A stretch of 64,000 nucleotides of DNA. Source: Flavobacterium sp. BFFFF2 (GTDB taxonomy: Bacteria; Bacteroidota; Bacteroidia; Flavobacteriales; Flavobacteriaceae). Position 1 is the first letter of the stretch, and each line of letters opens with the position of its first letter. The stretch lies in assembly GCA_002256385.1 (NCBI GenBank), contig NKJD01000005.1, positions 1-64,000 on the forward strand. The letters are read 5' to 3'. The position numbers were made by a program, and so were the translations under genes. The notes under the pieces were generated by a model. That model was given only the letters and a program-made list of their open reading frames with translations. It searched no databases and was not told where the DNA came from. Shown here piece after piece: positions 25,889-34,590 of this stretch.

Positions 25889-25951
25889 ACTTTTTGCAAT
25901 GGGCTGCAAAATGGTCTTTTTGCTTCAATCAAATAAGTTTAACCCACTTTA
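25883..25951. repeat. compact palindromic repeat between convergent genes
   Basis: A short member of the repeat family at 5793-6122: left arm ATTTAAACTTTTTGCAATGG, the shared CTGCAAAATGGTCTTTT, then right arm GCTTCAATCAAATAAGTTTA. The two arms are imperfect inverted repeats. It runs from the stop codon of the TPR gene to the stop codon of the convergent glycosyltransferase, and so may end transcription from both sides. Confidence 0.7.
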
Positions 25952-26719
25952 TGGTTTTTTAAACAACTCCCTTTGCGTTACAAAAACGGATTTGGCTTGC
26001 AAATAACACAACACCAAACCTGGATACCCATCAAAGAGGCCCAATCGGATCAAATAGCTGTATAAAAATTTATAAATGGGTTTAAAAATCAGCTTAAATA
26101 GATTCCCATTTCGTCCTTTCAGCCTTAATTCTTTGGCTTTTAAACGGCCATATTGCATCATTTTACGGTGATAAATGGCATAGTCGGTAAATGAATAATG
26201 AATCAACTTTGTTTTTAATGCCCCAGTCGTTCCTTGCACGGTTAGTGTTTCGTGCACCAAACGTTCTTGGGTGTAATGTGCCTTACTTTTTTTAAATAAA
26301 CGGTAATTTTTATCGCTTTGGGTTCCTCCAAAATGGATGGGCTTGCCGCAATACATGAATTTTCTGTAAAAATAGTAGGCGTCGTGTGTCGGCCCTTCAC
26401 TGCAAACAATGGCTTCAATTTCTTGCCACAAAGCTTCGGGGATGCGTTCGTCGCCATCAATAAATAAAACCCAGTCGTGCGTCGCTTTTTCTAAAGTGGC
26501 ATTCCGTTGCGACGTAAAATCGACAAATTTTTGTTCATAAAAACGCAAGCCTTCTCCATGAGAAAGCGCCAATTGCTTGGTGGCATCGGTGCTGTACGAG
26601 TCCAAAATGACAATTTCATCGGCTCGGTCTAAATTAGGTAATACCTCGGCTAAGTTATCGGCCTCATTGTACGTAATCATTAAGGCACTTAAAGGTAGTT
26701 TCTGATTCATGGCTTTCAT
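25949..26719 (-). CDS. family 2 glycosyltransferase (WaaE/KdtX-like)
   Basis: 256-residue GT2 protein of the lipopolysaccharide-core type. The N-terminus has ALMITYNEADNLAEVLPNL, then IVILDSYSTDATKQLA and the metal-binding LFIDGDERIP (near residue 85). A Gly-rich FHFGGTQSDKNYRLF-like stretch and a C-terminal helical region (about 200-245) follow. Relatives add glucose to heptose I of the LPS core (WaaE). The start overlaps the upstream GT4 gene by 4 bp, so it is the third gene of a glycosyltransferase operon (28722 to 25949). Confidence 0.92.
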   Translation of the reverse strand: MKAMNQKLPLSALMITYNEADNLAEVLPNLDRADEIVILDSYSTDATKQLALSHGEGLRFYEQKFVDFTSQRNATLEKATHDWVLFIDGDERIPEALWQEIEAIVCSEGPTHDAYYFYRKFMYCGKPIHFGGTQSDKNYRLFKKSKAHYTQERLVHETLTVQGTTGALKTKLIHYSFTDYAIYHRKMMQYGRLKAKELRLKGRNGNLFKLIFKPIYKFLYSYLIRLGLFDGYPGLVLCYLQAKSVFVTQRELFKKP

Positions 26720-27825
26720 AAACTTGAATATAGGTCATGCCACTGTTGGGCCAATAATTCATCGGTAAAACGCTGCGCATAAATAAGTCCATGTTGGCTC
26801 ATTTGGGCTCGTTGTTCGGGTTGTTGCATCAGTTGATCAATATGTTGAGCCATTTCAGTTACGGAATGCACATTGACCAGTACACTATGTGGCCCAGCAG
26901 CTTCCGGAAAACAGCCTTCCCGATTGGTAATAACGGGGGTTCCTGAAAACAATGCTTCAATAATGGGGATACCAAAACCTTCAAAAACAGACGGATATAC
27001 AAATAGGGCCGCCTGCTGATACAGCGCCGCTAATTCGGACATTTGTACATTTTTCAAGAAATGAATCCGTGCCGATAATTCAGGTCGTTCGGCTAAATAG
27101 GGGGCAATTTCGTTGGTGAAATACGGGGTCTTTTTGCCCACCACCACCAAATGATATGGGAGTTGTTCGAGGCTTTTTATGACAGTTAAAATGTTTTTAC
27201 GGGTTTCAATGGTGCCCACATTTAGCAAAAAAGTATCAGGTAAATTAAATTTCTGCCGAACGGCCTCTTTTTCATTTTGGGTTTGATGATGTTTGAAAAC
27301 GGCCGAACAACCTTGATAAACCACCTCTACCCGTTTGGGTTTTATTGGAATAAATTGTAACAAATCGGCTTTTGTTTGTTCGCTTATGGTTACCACGACA
27401 TCGGCTTTCCGAACCGCATACCAAAACTTAAATGCGTGCATGTACCGATCAAAAACCGTGTAATAATGCGGGTAACGTTTAAAAATTAAATCGTGTATGG
27501 TAACAACTATTTTGGTGCTTTTGGTCATGCCCATCGGAATTTCGCCCGACAGGCCATGGTAAATATCAATGCGGTCTTTTATGACCAAACGGCTCAGGTA
27601 CCAAAATCGCCACAAGGCATAAAAACGGGTAAAAAACCAAGTGTCTGGCCTTCGCTCTTTGGCCGACGTAGGTAAGGGAATTACTTTGGATGTGGGTTTT
27701 AAATTGTACAGCCAATATTCATCAGTTGGAAAACGATTTGCCACCATCCGCACCAAGTCCCGGCTGTAATTGCCGAGGCCTGTTTTGTTGTGAAAATATC
27801 GTTTTGCATCAAATCCGATCCGCAT
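26716..27825 (-). CDS. family 4 glycosyltransferase
   Basis: 369-residue GT-B enzyme of family GT4. The N-terminal domain opens RIGFDAKRYFHNKTGLGNYS; the C-terminal donor-binding domain has NVGTIETRKNI and the FEGFGIPIIEALFSGTPVI motif with the usual E-x7-E pattern (near residues 275-294). It transfers a sugar from a nucleotide-activated donor to a growing surface glycan. It follows the upstream GT2 gene by 3 bp and overlaps the downstream one by 4 bp. The sugar cannot be read from the sequence. Confidence 0.93.
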   Translation of the reverse strand: MRIGFDAKRYFHNKTGLGNYSRDLVRMVANRFPTDEYWLYNLKPTSKVIPLPTSAKERRPDTWFFTRFYALWRFWYLSRLVIKDRIDIYHGLSGEIPMGMTKSTKIVVTIHDLIFKRYPHYYTVFDRYMHAFKFWYAVRKADVVVTISEQTKADLLQFIPIKPKRVEVVYQGCSAVFKHHQTQNEKEAVRQKFNLPDTFLLNVGTIETRKNILTVIKSLEQLPYHLVVVGKKTPYFTNEIAPYLAERPELSARIHFLKNVQMSELAALYQQAALFVYPSVFEGFGIPIIEALFSGTPVITNREGCFPEAAGPHSVLVNVHSVTEMAQHIDQLMQQPEQRAQMSQHGLIYAQRFTDELLAQQWHDLYSSL

Positions 27826-27828
27826 GTT

Positions 27829-28722
27829 TTATGATTTTAAGGCGGTAAATAGCCCTTTGATGCGCGCCCACAAATAATCGGCATTTTTCGAAAAAACCAG
27901 TGGTTCTGCCGTGTAATCTTGGCCCAACTTTAATACTTTTTTATAGAAATAACTTGGGGTATAGCCCCATTTTTTGGTAAAAGTAAGCCGTCCGTCATTC
28001 TTCACTACGCGGCCTGTACTTTTTGATTGAAAATGATACACACGGCTTTTGCTCAAGCCTTTAAAATGACGAACGCCCGCTTTCCAAAGTTTCATGCTAA
28101 AATCAGGATCTGAACCAAAACCCGGCGAAAAAGCGACATCATATCCGCCCACTTCTTGCCACAAACTGCGGTGAACCAATGCTGGCGGCCATGATGAGCC
28201 AAACCAATCTTTTTTAGCGTACATTGAAAATTCATGTAACAAATCAGCCTCTCTAAACCGATCTGGATGATCACCATACGAATGCGGTGCGATCACACAA
28301 CGGTTGTTGGTTTTAACCGGTTCAATCATGGTGGCAGACAAATAAAACTTATTGTGGGACAAAGATTGTATTTCGTCCCATAGATAGGCATCCCAATCTG
28401 GACAAGTATACATATCGTCGTTAATATACAAAATATAGTCGGTGGTTGCCAGTTCAGCTGCGGCATTAAGCGCATAACAGACTCCGACATTTTCGGCACT
28501 CAACGTATAGTCAAAGCCTTGTTCTTTTACCCATGTCAAAGTGCCGTCTGTACCTTCATTTATATGAATAATGATTTGATGTGTAAAACGAGAATTTTTC
28601 TGAATTGAATCGACACAATTTTTTAAAAATGGCAAATTATTCCAACTCGGAATGAGGATGGAAAAATAGCCAGAAACTGGGGAACTGGCCTTGTGTGAAG
28701 CAATATCTACTGAATGGTTCAT
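27829..28722 (-). CDS. family 2 glycosyltransferase
   Basis: 297-residue GT2 protein. I use the ATG at 28722; the longer frame to 28797 would run into the divergent gene and past a good promoter. The catalytic domain has SILIPSWNNLPFLKNCVDS, IIIHINEGTDGT and the DxD-type YILYINDDMYTCPDW, as in rhamnosyl- or galactosyltransferases of surface polysaccharides. A SPGFGSDPDFSMKLWKAGVR segment (near residues 208-227, in two parts) is the second conserved acidic region. It is the first gene of a three-gene glycosyltransferase operon. Confidence 0.93.
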   Translation of the reverse strand: MNHSVDIASHKASSPVSGYFSILIPSWNNLPFLKNCVDSIQKNSRFTHQIIIHINEGTDGTLTWVKEQGFDYTLSAENVGVCYALNAAAELATTDYILYINDDMYTCPDWDAYLWDEIQSLSHNKFYLSATMIEPVKTNNRCVIAPHSYGDHPDRFREADLLHEFSMYAKKDWFGSSWPPALVHRSLWQEVGGYDVAFSPGFGSDPDFSMKLWKAGVRHFKGLSKSRVYHFQSKSTGRVVKNDGRLTFTKKWGYTPSYFYKKVLKLGQDYTAEPLVFSKNADYLWARIKGLFTALKS

Positions 28723-28748
28723 GTGTATGTAATCAACAGAATAAATGT

Positions 28749-28765
28749 TAGATTTGCCAAAGATA
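28749..28765. promoter_or_regulatory. back-to-back divergent -7 elements
   Basis: TAGATTTG (28749-28756, plus strand, for the gene at 28776) and TATCTTTG (28758-28765, minus strand, for the gene ending at 28722) are separated by one base. Both fit TAnnTTTG. The -33 boxes are weak on both sides. Confidence 0.5.
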
Positions 28766-28775
28766 AAATTCACCC

Positions 28776-29981
28776 ATGAATTTACGTATAAAATCAATCA
28801 CCGAATTCTCTATTTTTCAAAAAAAAGGATATGTTTATGGTTTGATGGCTGCCGTCGTTTTAGCAGCTATTTTTCCGAAAATCTTTTTAAACCATAATAA
28901 CTACCTGATTTACAAGAATGTATTTTGGCATGTGGTGCAAAAACAAGCGTTGTATATTGAATACCCGACGCAGTATTTTGACCGCAATCATTACGGACCT
29001 ATTTTTAGTTTTGTGATTGGACCCTTTGCACTTTTGCCTGATACTGTAGGGATGATCCTTTGGAGTTTGTGCACTTTTAGCCTCTACTTTATTACCATTC
29101 ACCAGCTTCCCTTGGAATACCGCCTGCGCAACATCATTTTGTGGCTATGCTTCAATGAATATTTGATTACCGCGCAGAGTTTTCAGGTGAATCCACTAAT
29201 GATTTGCATCATTGTACTTTCATATACCTTTATTCGAGACAAAAAAGAATTTTGGGCAGCTGCATTGATTATGCTGGGTACCTTTATCAAATTATATGGC
29301 ATTGTGGGCTTGGCATTTTTCTTTTTCTCCAAACGCAAGCCGCAATTTATCATGAGTTTGGCTTTTTGGGCTGTGGTTTATTTCGTGTTGCCCATGCTCA
29401 TTTCATCGCCCGAATACATTGTAGATCGGTACGTGGAATGGTACGAAAGATTGCTGGAGAAAAACCAAACCAATGCGGTATTGGGTTCGTACCAAGATTT
29501 CTCGGTGATGGGCGTCGCACGGCGTCTGGTGCAAGATCCGAGTATCTCCAATTTGCCCTTTTTGGCAGTGGGTGCCTTGCTTTTTGGCTTGCCTTATTTG
29601 CGAATTTCTATGTTTAAAGATGTTAAATTCCAATTGCTATTGCTGGCATCGGTATTGATCTTCACTGTCATATTTAGTTCTGGTTCTGAATCACCTACGT
29701 TCATCATTGCATTTGTAGGAGTCAGTATTTGGTTTGTGTTGCAAGACCAACCCAGAAAAAAATGGGTCAATGGATTGATGATTTTTGCTTTTATTCTGAC
29801 GTCCTTGTCACACACCGATTTATGTCCCAAATATATTTTGGAACATTACATCCGAGAATATTCGTTAAAAGCGGTGCCTTGTATTGCCATTTGGTTGGTT
29901 ATTTGTTGGCAACTATTAACCATCAAACCCAATGAAATTAAGACGAATGGCGCTGTACAAATGCCTGCCATTGATCAATAA
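28776..29981 (+). CDS. GT87-like polyprenol-sugar mannosyltransferase
   Basis: 401-residue integral membrane protein of the GT87/DUF2029 family, with about nine to ten predicted helices across its length. The first loop has the YFDRNHYGPIFSFVIGPFA segment with an acidic residue after the first membrane helix, where GT-C enzymes keep a catalytic Asp. GT87 enzymes move mannose from a polyprenyl phosphate carrier onto glycans or lipids. It is divergent from the glycosyltransferase operon and convergent with the heptosyltransferase gene, with a 44-bp tail-to-tail overlap of coding sequence. Confidence 0.85.
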   Translation: MNLRIKSITEFSIFQKKGYVYGLMAAVVLAAIFPKIFLNHNNYLIYKNVFWHVVQKQALYIEYPTQYFDRNHYGPIFSFVIGPFALLPDTVGMILWSLCTFSLYFITIHQLPLEYRLRNIILWLCFNEYLITAQSFQVNPLMICIIVLSYTFIRDKKEFWAAALIMLGTFIKLYGIVGLAFFFFSKRKPQFIMSLAFWAVVYFVLPMLISSPEYIVDRYVEWYERLLEKNQTNAVLGSYQDFSVMGVARRLVQDPSISNLPFLAVGALLFGLPYLRISMFKDVKFQLLLLASVLIFTVIFSSGSESPTFIIAFVGVSIWFVLQDQPRKKWVNGLMIFAFILTSLSHTDLCPKYILEHYIREYSLKAVPCIAIWLVICWQLLTIKPNEIKTNGAVQMPAIDQ

Positions 29982-30984
29982 ATAAGGTAGGTACAAAGCG
30001 GTCATATTTGACCAAAAAGTGAGATCCTTCCGTTTCAGCAGCCGATTCAAAATCGTGTAAATGAACAGAACAATGGGTATGTCCGTCTTTAAACATATCC
30101 CAACCAATTTTGTTCACTTCGGGTGAATACACTGAAAACGTTGGAATGTTGAGTGCTTTGGCCATATTGGTTGCTCCCCCTTCATTTCCCATTAACGCAC
30201 GGCAGTAACTCAATACGGCCAAAAATGAACGCAAATCGGAAACATATAAGTCTTTAACAATATGGCTTTGAACATCAGCGGAACAAGCTTCAAATAAGGC
30301 TTGTGCTTCTGCTTGCTGCTGCGGCTCATAATTAAAAAGCAATGAAGCATGCGGATTTACTTCAATGAGAGCGGCAAGTAAATCAGCCATATAGGCCAAT
30401 GGATATGTTTTAAAATCTCGGCTTCCAATGGCGCTGATCATCCATATAGAATCAGTAGGTTTGAGTCCATGTTGGGCCAACAAATGTTGTGCCTCAATAC
30501 GTTCATGTTCGGTTAAATATATTTTTGGTCTGAGTACCTCAAAAGGAATTCCCAAAGGTTCTAACAGCTGCATGCGGTGGTCAATGGCCGAAGTCCCAAT
30601 TGAAAAATCACTTTTTTTACGGACAATGGAGTCTGTTGTTAGCCATTTGTACTTCTTTTTTTCAAAACTAATAATGCGTTTGGCCCCTGACATCCAAGCC
30701 AAAAACAAACTATTAGGCTTGCCATAAGCATCAATAATTACTTGATAGCGGGCTTTCCGAATTTCCCATATTTTTCCAATAAAATACCGCATTGGATGCG
30801 GTGTTTTCGGATCAAAAACCACCAATTGATCAATTTGAGGATGTTGTTGCACCACTGGTAAACTATTTGGGTATACCAAATAGTGTAATTCGGCGTCCGG
30901 AAACTTGCGTTTTAAGGCTTCAAATAAGACGGTTGTTGTTAACACATCACCGATGCGTTTTTTTTGGATAACTAATATTTTCAT
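29938..30984 (-). CDS. family 9 glycosyltransferase (heptosyltransferase-type)
   Basis: 348-residue GT9 protein. I use the ATG at 30984, where the family's N-terminus KILVIQKKRIGDVLTTTVLF begins; the upstream ATG would overlap the previous gene. The C-terminal donor site has LMGNEGGATNMAKALNIPTFSVY, matching the heptosyltransferase pattern G-N-x-GG-x-x-H/N-x-A. It probably adds heptose or a related sugar to the LPS core. It is the last gene of the amidase-terC-dapD-glycosyltransferase run and overlaps the convergent GT87 gene by 44 bp. Confidence 0.9.
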   Translation of the reverse strand: MKILVIQKKRIGDVLTTTVLFEALKRKFPDAELHYLVYPNSLPVVQQHPQIDQLVVFDPKTPHPMRYFIGKIWEIRKARYQVIIDAYGKPNSLFLAWMSGAKRIISFEKKKYKWLTTDSIVRKKSDFSIGTSAIDHRMQLLEPLGIPFEVLRPKIYLTEHERIEAQHLLAQHGLKPTDSIWMISAIGSRDFKTYPLAYMADLLAALIEVNPHASLLFNYEPQQQAEAQALFEACSADVQSHIVKDLYVSDLRSFLAVLSYCRALMGNEGGATNMAKALNIPTFSVYSPEVNKIGWDMFKDGHTHCSVHLHDFESAAETEGSHFLVKYDRFVPTLFIDQWQAFVQRHSS

Positions 30985-31001
30985 AGTAAAATAAACTATA
31001 T

Positions 31002-31901
31002 TCAAGGCTTATACTTCAGATCCACTTCGATGACCCATTTGCGTCCGCCAAACTTCATTTTTTGAAATAATTTTTGCCAAAACGACAAGCGTTTATAAGC
31101 AAATTTGGGCGCCGCCAGTCGGCTCGGATTGATGGCATCAATATAGGGAATTAAATCATGTGCCTTTAGTGCAGCATGCACCTCAAAAAAACGGGTCATA
31201 ATGGGCCTGACTTCTTTAAATGTCCAATAATGATGTACACAATAAGTGGAGTTTTTTACTGGATTTCCACTGTACTGAAACACATAACAAAAGGCAAATT
31301 GCTCGGTTATATGCGATTGAATTTTTGGATATAACAAATCCGTTATTTCCAAAACATCCGCCAACCGGTGGGCTTCTGACGAGCGCATTCCAAGTGCTCC
31401 CGCATTAATCATCTGAAAAGGCGCTTGAATGGGAAATCGGTGTTCCTGATCAAGGTATTGGCCATTTTTTGAAAAATAATCTTGAAAAACCTGCGCGATT
31501 CGGCTGCTGCTCGAAAATAAATCAAACTCGGGCCATTCCATAAAAAAAGTACCCGCAGCGATGTCATTAAACAAAGGCCCTACCTCGCTAAAAAAATGCG
31601 TATCCGTATCTAAATAAAGACAATTGCCCTCAAATTCAGCAAAGAAATCTTGGAGGAGTTTAATTTTTACCCTAAAAATAAATTGCTCTTTGCCTTTATA
31701 CTCATGAATCTGTTGGTCTGTAACCTTTCGCAACAGTAAATTTGGAATCTCAAAAGGAGTAAAATAATCAAAATCATCGGTGTACACCACAAAATATACC
31801 GGAATCGTGTTTGTTTGGAGGTATGAAATGATGGAATAGACCGCTTCTTGGTAATATATTTTATTTCCAAAAGCATGATATACTATGTAGTTAGATTTCA
31901 T
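31002..31901 (-). CDS. putative glycosyltransferase with DxD motif
   Basis: 299-residue protein. The N-terminal part has the fold pattern of a GT-A glycosyltransferase: IVYHAFGNKIYYQEAVYSI, YFVVYTDD, and LYLDTDTHFF with a DTD metal motif near residue 107. An AGALGMRSSEAHRL segment (about 177-190) resembles the GV/GALG loop of GT8-like enzymes. No membrane segment. I infer a role in LPS or surface glycan synthesis from its neighbours; the family number is not certain. It lies 17 bp before the heptosyltransferase gene and 3 bp after dapD. Confidence 0.75.
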   Translation of the reverse strand: MKSNYIVYHAFGNKIYYQEAVYSIISYLQTNTIPVYFVVYTDDFDYFTPFEIPNLLLRKVTDQQIHEYKGKEQFIFRVKIKLLQDFFAEFEGNCLYLDTDTHFFSEVGPLFNDIAAGTFFMEWPEFDLFSSSSRIAQVFQDYFSKNGQYLDQEHRFPIQAPFQMINAGALGMRSSEAHRLADVLEITDLLYPKIQSHITEQFAFCYVFQYSGNPVKNSTYCVHHYWTFKEVRPIMTRFFEVHAALKAHDLIPYIDAINPSRLAAPKFAYKRLSFWQKLFQKMKFGGRKWVIEVDLKYKP

Positions 31902-31904
31902 AGG

Positions 31905-32720
31905 CTAAACAGCTACTTCATACTCACGCAATGCGTTATTTAAAGAAGTTTTTAAATCCGTGGATGGTTTTCGTTGGCCAATTATCAGCGCACAAGGCAC
32001 TTGAAAGGAACCCGCTGCAAAGGTTTTGGTATAACTGCCTGGAATCACGACCGATCGGTCAGGAACAAAGCCTTTGTATTCGATGGGTGCATCGCCTGTA
32101 ACATCAATGATTTTGGTGGAAGCTGTCAAACAAACATTGGCCCCCAAAACGGCTTCTTTGCCAATGCGAACGCCTTCAACTACGATGCAACGTGAGCCAA
32201 TAAAAGCCCCATCTTCCACAATAACCGGTGCCGCTTGCAAAGGCTCTAATACACCTCCGATACCCACTCCCCCGCTTAAATGTACATCTTTGCCAATTTG
32301 CGCGCAACTGCCCACCGTAGCCCAAGTATCAACCATGGTTCCTGAGTCAACATAGGCACCAATATTGACATAACTGGGCATTAATATCACATTGGACGCC
32401 ACGTAAGCACCATGACGGGCAATGGCATGTGGCACCACACGAACCCCTTTTTCGGCATAGCCTCTTTTGAGGGGAATTTTATCATGGTATTCAAAAATGC
32501 CAACTTCTATTGTTTCCATTTTTTGAATGGGAAAATACAGCACCACTGCCTTTTTGATCCACTCATTGACTTGCCAGCCCGATTCGGTCGGTTCGGCAAC
32601 CCGCAAGGTTCCTTCGTCTAAACCTTGAATCACTTGGCGAATGTGTTGTTGTGTTGTTTCTTGTTGTAAAAGCGACCGGTCGTTCCAGGCGCTTTCGATA
32701 CTATGTTGCAATGTCGTCAT
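31905..32720 (-). CDS. dapD: tetrahydrodipicolinate N-succinyltransferase
   Basis: 271-residue DapD. It succinylates tetrahydrodipicolinate on the way to diaminopimelate and lysine. After a helical N-terminal domain (to about residue 100) comes a left-handed beta-helix of hexapeptide repeats with NIGAYVDSGTMVDTWATVGS, GGVGIGGVLEP and EDGAFIGSRCIVVEGV, all typical of DapD. It sits between terC (10 bp upstream) and a glycosyltransferase (3 bp downstream). dapF for a later step is at 3352-4137. Confidence 0.96.
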   Translation of the reverse strand: MTTLQHSIESAWNDRSLLQQETTQQHIRQVIQGLDEGTLRVAEPTESGWQVNEWIKKAVVLYFPIQKMETIEVGIFEYHDKIPLKRGYAEKGVRVVPHAIARHGAYVASNVILMPSYVNIGAYVDSGTMVDTWATVGSCAQIGKDVHLSGGVGIGGVLEPLQAAPVIVEDGAFIGSRCIVVEGVRIGKEAVLGANVCLTASTKIIDVTGDAPIEYKGFVPDRSVVIPGSYTKTFAAGSFQVPCALIIGQRKPSTDLKTSLNNALREYEVAV

Positions 32721-32730
32721 CGTGTAAAAA

Positions 32731-33675
32731 CTAGTTGTTGGTTGATGTTTTATATAAGGAGTACAAAATTCCTGTAAGTAATGATACGGCTATAAAGGCC
32801 AATGAAACCCATTCTTCCATGACAAAAAATGAAGCGACACACATTTTGATGCCCACAAAGAGGAGAATGGCTATGAGACTGTATTCTAAATAAGCAAATT
32901 TTTCGAGCATATTGGCCAAAAAGAAATACAAGGAGCGAAGTCCTAAAATGGCAAAAATATTGGAAGTAAACACCAAAAATGGGTCAGAAGTAATTGATAA
33001 AATGGCTGGCACACTGTCTAATGCAAAAACAATGTCCATCACTTCAATAAGAATCAGTGCAACAAAAAGTGGCGTGGCGGCCCGAATATGTCTGCGTTTG
33101 ACCCAAAAATGGTCACCGTCTAATTGGCGGGTAATTGGAAACAATTTTCGGATCCATCGGTATAAAATGGATTTTTTTGGATTGAAATCGCCTTCTTCTT
33201 TCTGGAACAACATTTTAAGCGCTGTGTAAATAAGAAAACCAGCAAATACGTAAATCATCCACGACAATTGATGCAATAAAACGACGCCTGCACCTATCAA
33301 AAGTCCTCTAAAAAGAATGGCACCTAAAATGCCCCAAAACAAAACCCTGTGCTGGTATTTCTTAGGAATTTTAAATGCGGTGAAAATAATGGCCATGACA
33401 AATATATTGTCAACGCTTAGCGATAATTCAATTAAATAGCCCGACAAAAACTTCAATGAGGCTACATCTGGTTTTAAGTGGGTGGGGTTCGCAACCCAGC
33501 CATTTTGATATATTTGAAATAAAAAGCCCGAAAATAAAAAAGAAATACTGACCCAAATGGCCGTCCAAATACCAGCTTCTTTCGAGCTGATTTCTCGTGC
33601 TTTCTGATGAAAAACACCCAAATCAAGTGCCAAAAAAACCAGCACCAATCCAATAAAAACAAACCAAACAATCAT
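32731..33675 (-). CDS. TerC/Alx family membrane protein
   Basis: 314-residue integral membrane protein with about eight to nine helices. The family signature is clear: the first half has LSVDNIFVMAIIF (acidic Asp in a helix) and the second half has the matching FALDSVPAILSITSDPF motif, the two acidic sites thought to bind metal in TerC/Alx proteins. These are implicated in manganese or calcium homeostasis and tellurite resistance, and Alx in pH-linked manganese export. No ter genes are near. It stands between a nitrilase-like gene and dapD. Confidence 0.92.
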   Translation of the reverse strand: MIVWFVFIGLVLVFLALDLGVFHQKAREISSKEAGIWTAIWVSISFLFSGFLFQIYQNGWVANPTHLKPDVASLKFLSGYLIELSLSVDNIFVMAIIFTAFKIPKKYQHRVLFWGILGAILFRGLLIGAGVVLLHQLSWMIYVFAGFLIYTALKMLFQKEEGDFNPKKSILYRWIRKLFPITRQLDGDHFWVKRRHIRAATPLFVALILIEVMDIVFALDSVPAILSITSDPFLVFTSNIFAILGLRSLYFFLANMLEKFAYLEYSLIAILLFVGIKMCVASFFVMEEWVSLAFIAVSLLTGILYSLYKTSTNN

Positions 33676-33726
33676 ACCTTAAATATAGGATCACAAATAT
33701 AGGCACAAACCCCTTTGGTCGGCATA

Positions 33727-34506
33727 CTATTTATCGGTCCACTGAAATGCATCTTGGTCTTTTAAAAATGGAAATTGTTGCAGAAAATTGTTCCGCGCCA
33801 TTAGATCCAATTCCACTACAAAACAGCCCTTGGTTTGTTGCGGGGACAACAAATAATTTCCAGCCATATCAATGGCTTGTGTGTGGCCAGAAAATTCCCA
33901 TCCAGAGCCGTCAAAGCCCGTTCGGTTTACCCCAATCACAAAACATTGGTTTTCAATGGCACGGGCGCGCAGCAATGCATCCCAAACCGAAATACGCACT
34001 TTGGGCCAGTTGGCCACATATAGCAATAAATCAAAATTCTCGGTATTTCGGGAAAACACCGGAAACCTGAGGTCGTAACAAATTAAGGGACAAATTTTGA
34101 CACCTTTATATGAAACCACCAAACGATCAGCGCCTGGCGTATACACCTTGTTTTCGCCTGCAAACCCAAATAAATGCCGTTTATCATAGTGATGAACTAC
34201 ATTTAGAGGTTCCACAAAATACAAGCGGTTGTAAAATTGTCCCTGATCTTTAATGGCCAAGCTTCCGGTAATGGCAATTGACTTTTTATTGGCCCAGTCT
34301 TGCATCCAACCAAGGGTTTCGCTGTCTTGGTGTAGTTCAGCGATCTTTTCTGGGTTCATGCTAAAGCCCGTACTGAACATTTCGGGCAGCACCACCAAGT
34401 CAACGCCTGCTGGCAGTGCCTCCAATTGGGTATCTAAATATAAACGATTGGCGGCAGGTTGTTCCCAAACCAGGTCAAACGAAAGCAAGGCAATGGTGAA
34501 AGGCAT
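33727..34506 (-). CDS. nitrilase-family omega-amidase (YafV-like)
   Basis: 259-residue carbon-nitrogen hydrolase. I use the ATG at 34506; the upstream frame would add eight unrelated residues. The catalytic triad is visible: Glu in VVLPEMFSTGFSM, Lys in HYDKRHLFGFAGE and Cys in CPLICYDLRFPV. Members like YafV hydrolyse omega-amides such as alpha-ketoglutaramate, a repair or salvage step. It begins the minus-strand run to the heptosyltransferase gene, 51 bp ahead of terC. Confidence 0.92.
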   Translation of the reverse strand: MPFTIALLSFDLVWEQPAANRLYLDTQLEALPAGVDLVVLPEMFSTGFSMNPEKIAELHQDSETLGWMQDWANKKSIAITGSLAIKDQGQFYNRLYFVEPLNVVHHYDKRHLFGFAGENKVYTPGADRLVVSYKGVKICPLICYDLRFPVFSRNTENFDLLLYVANWPKVRISVWDALLRARAIENQCFVIGVNRTGFDGSGWEFSGHTQAIDMAGNYLLSPQQTKGCFVVELDLMARNNFLQQFPFLKDQDAFQWTDK

Positions 34507-34590
34507 GTTATTTTTAGTGTAAAAATACATGAATCAAGAAGAAAGAGAAAAGAAGAAAGAAGAAAGAATTTGGAAATTTGAAAATTTGAA

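Noticed and set aside
28723..28797. N-terminal extension of the glycosyltransferase at 27829
   Set aside because: It would overlap the divergent GT87 gene and its promoter, and the extra residues do not fit the family.
32731..33675. Tellurite resistance operon
   Set aside because: TerC-like protein stands alone; no other ter genes, and Alx/TerC proteins have metal-homeostasis roles.
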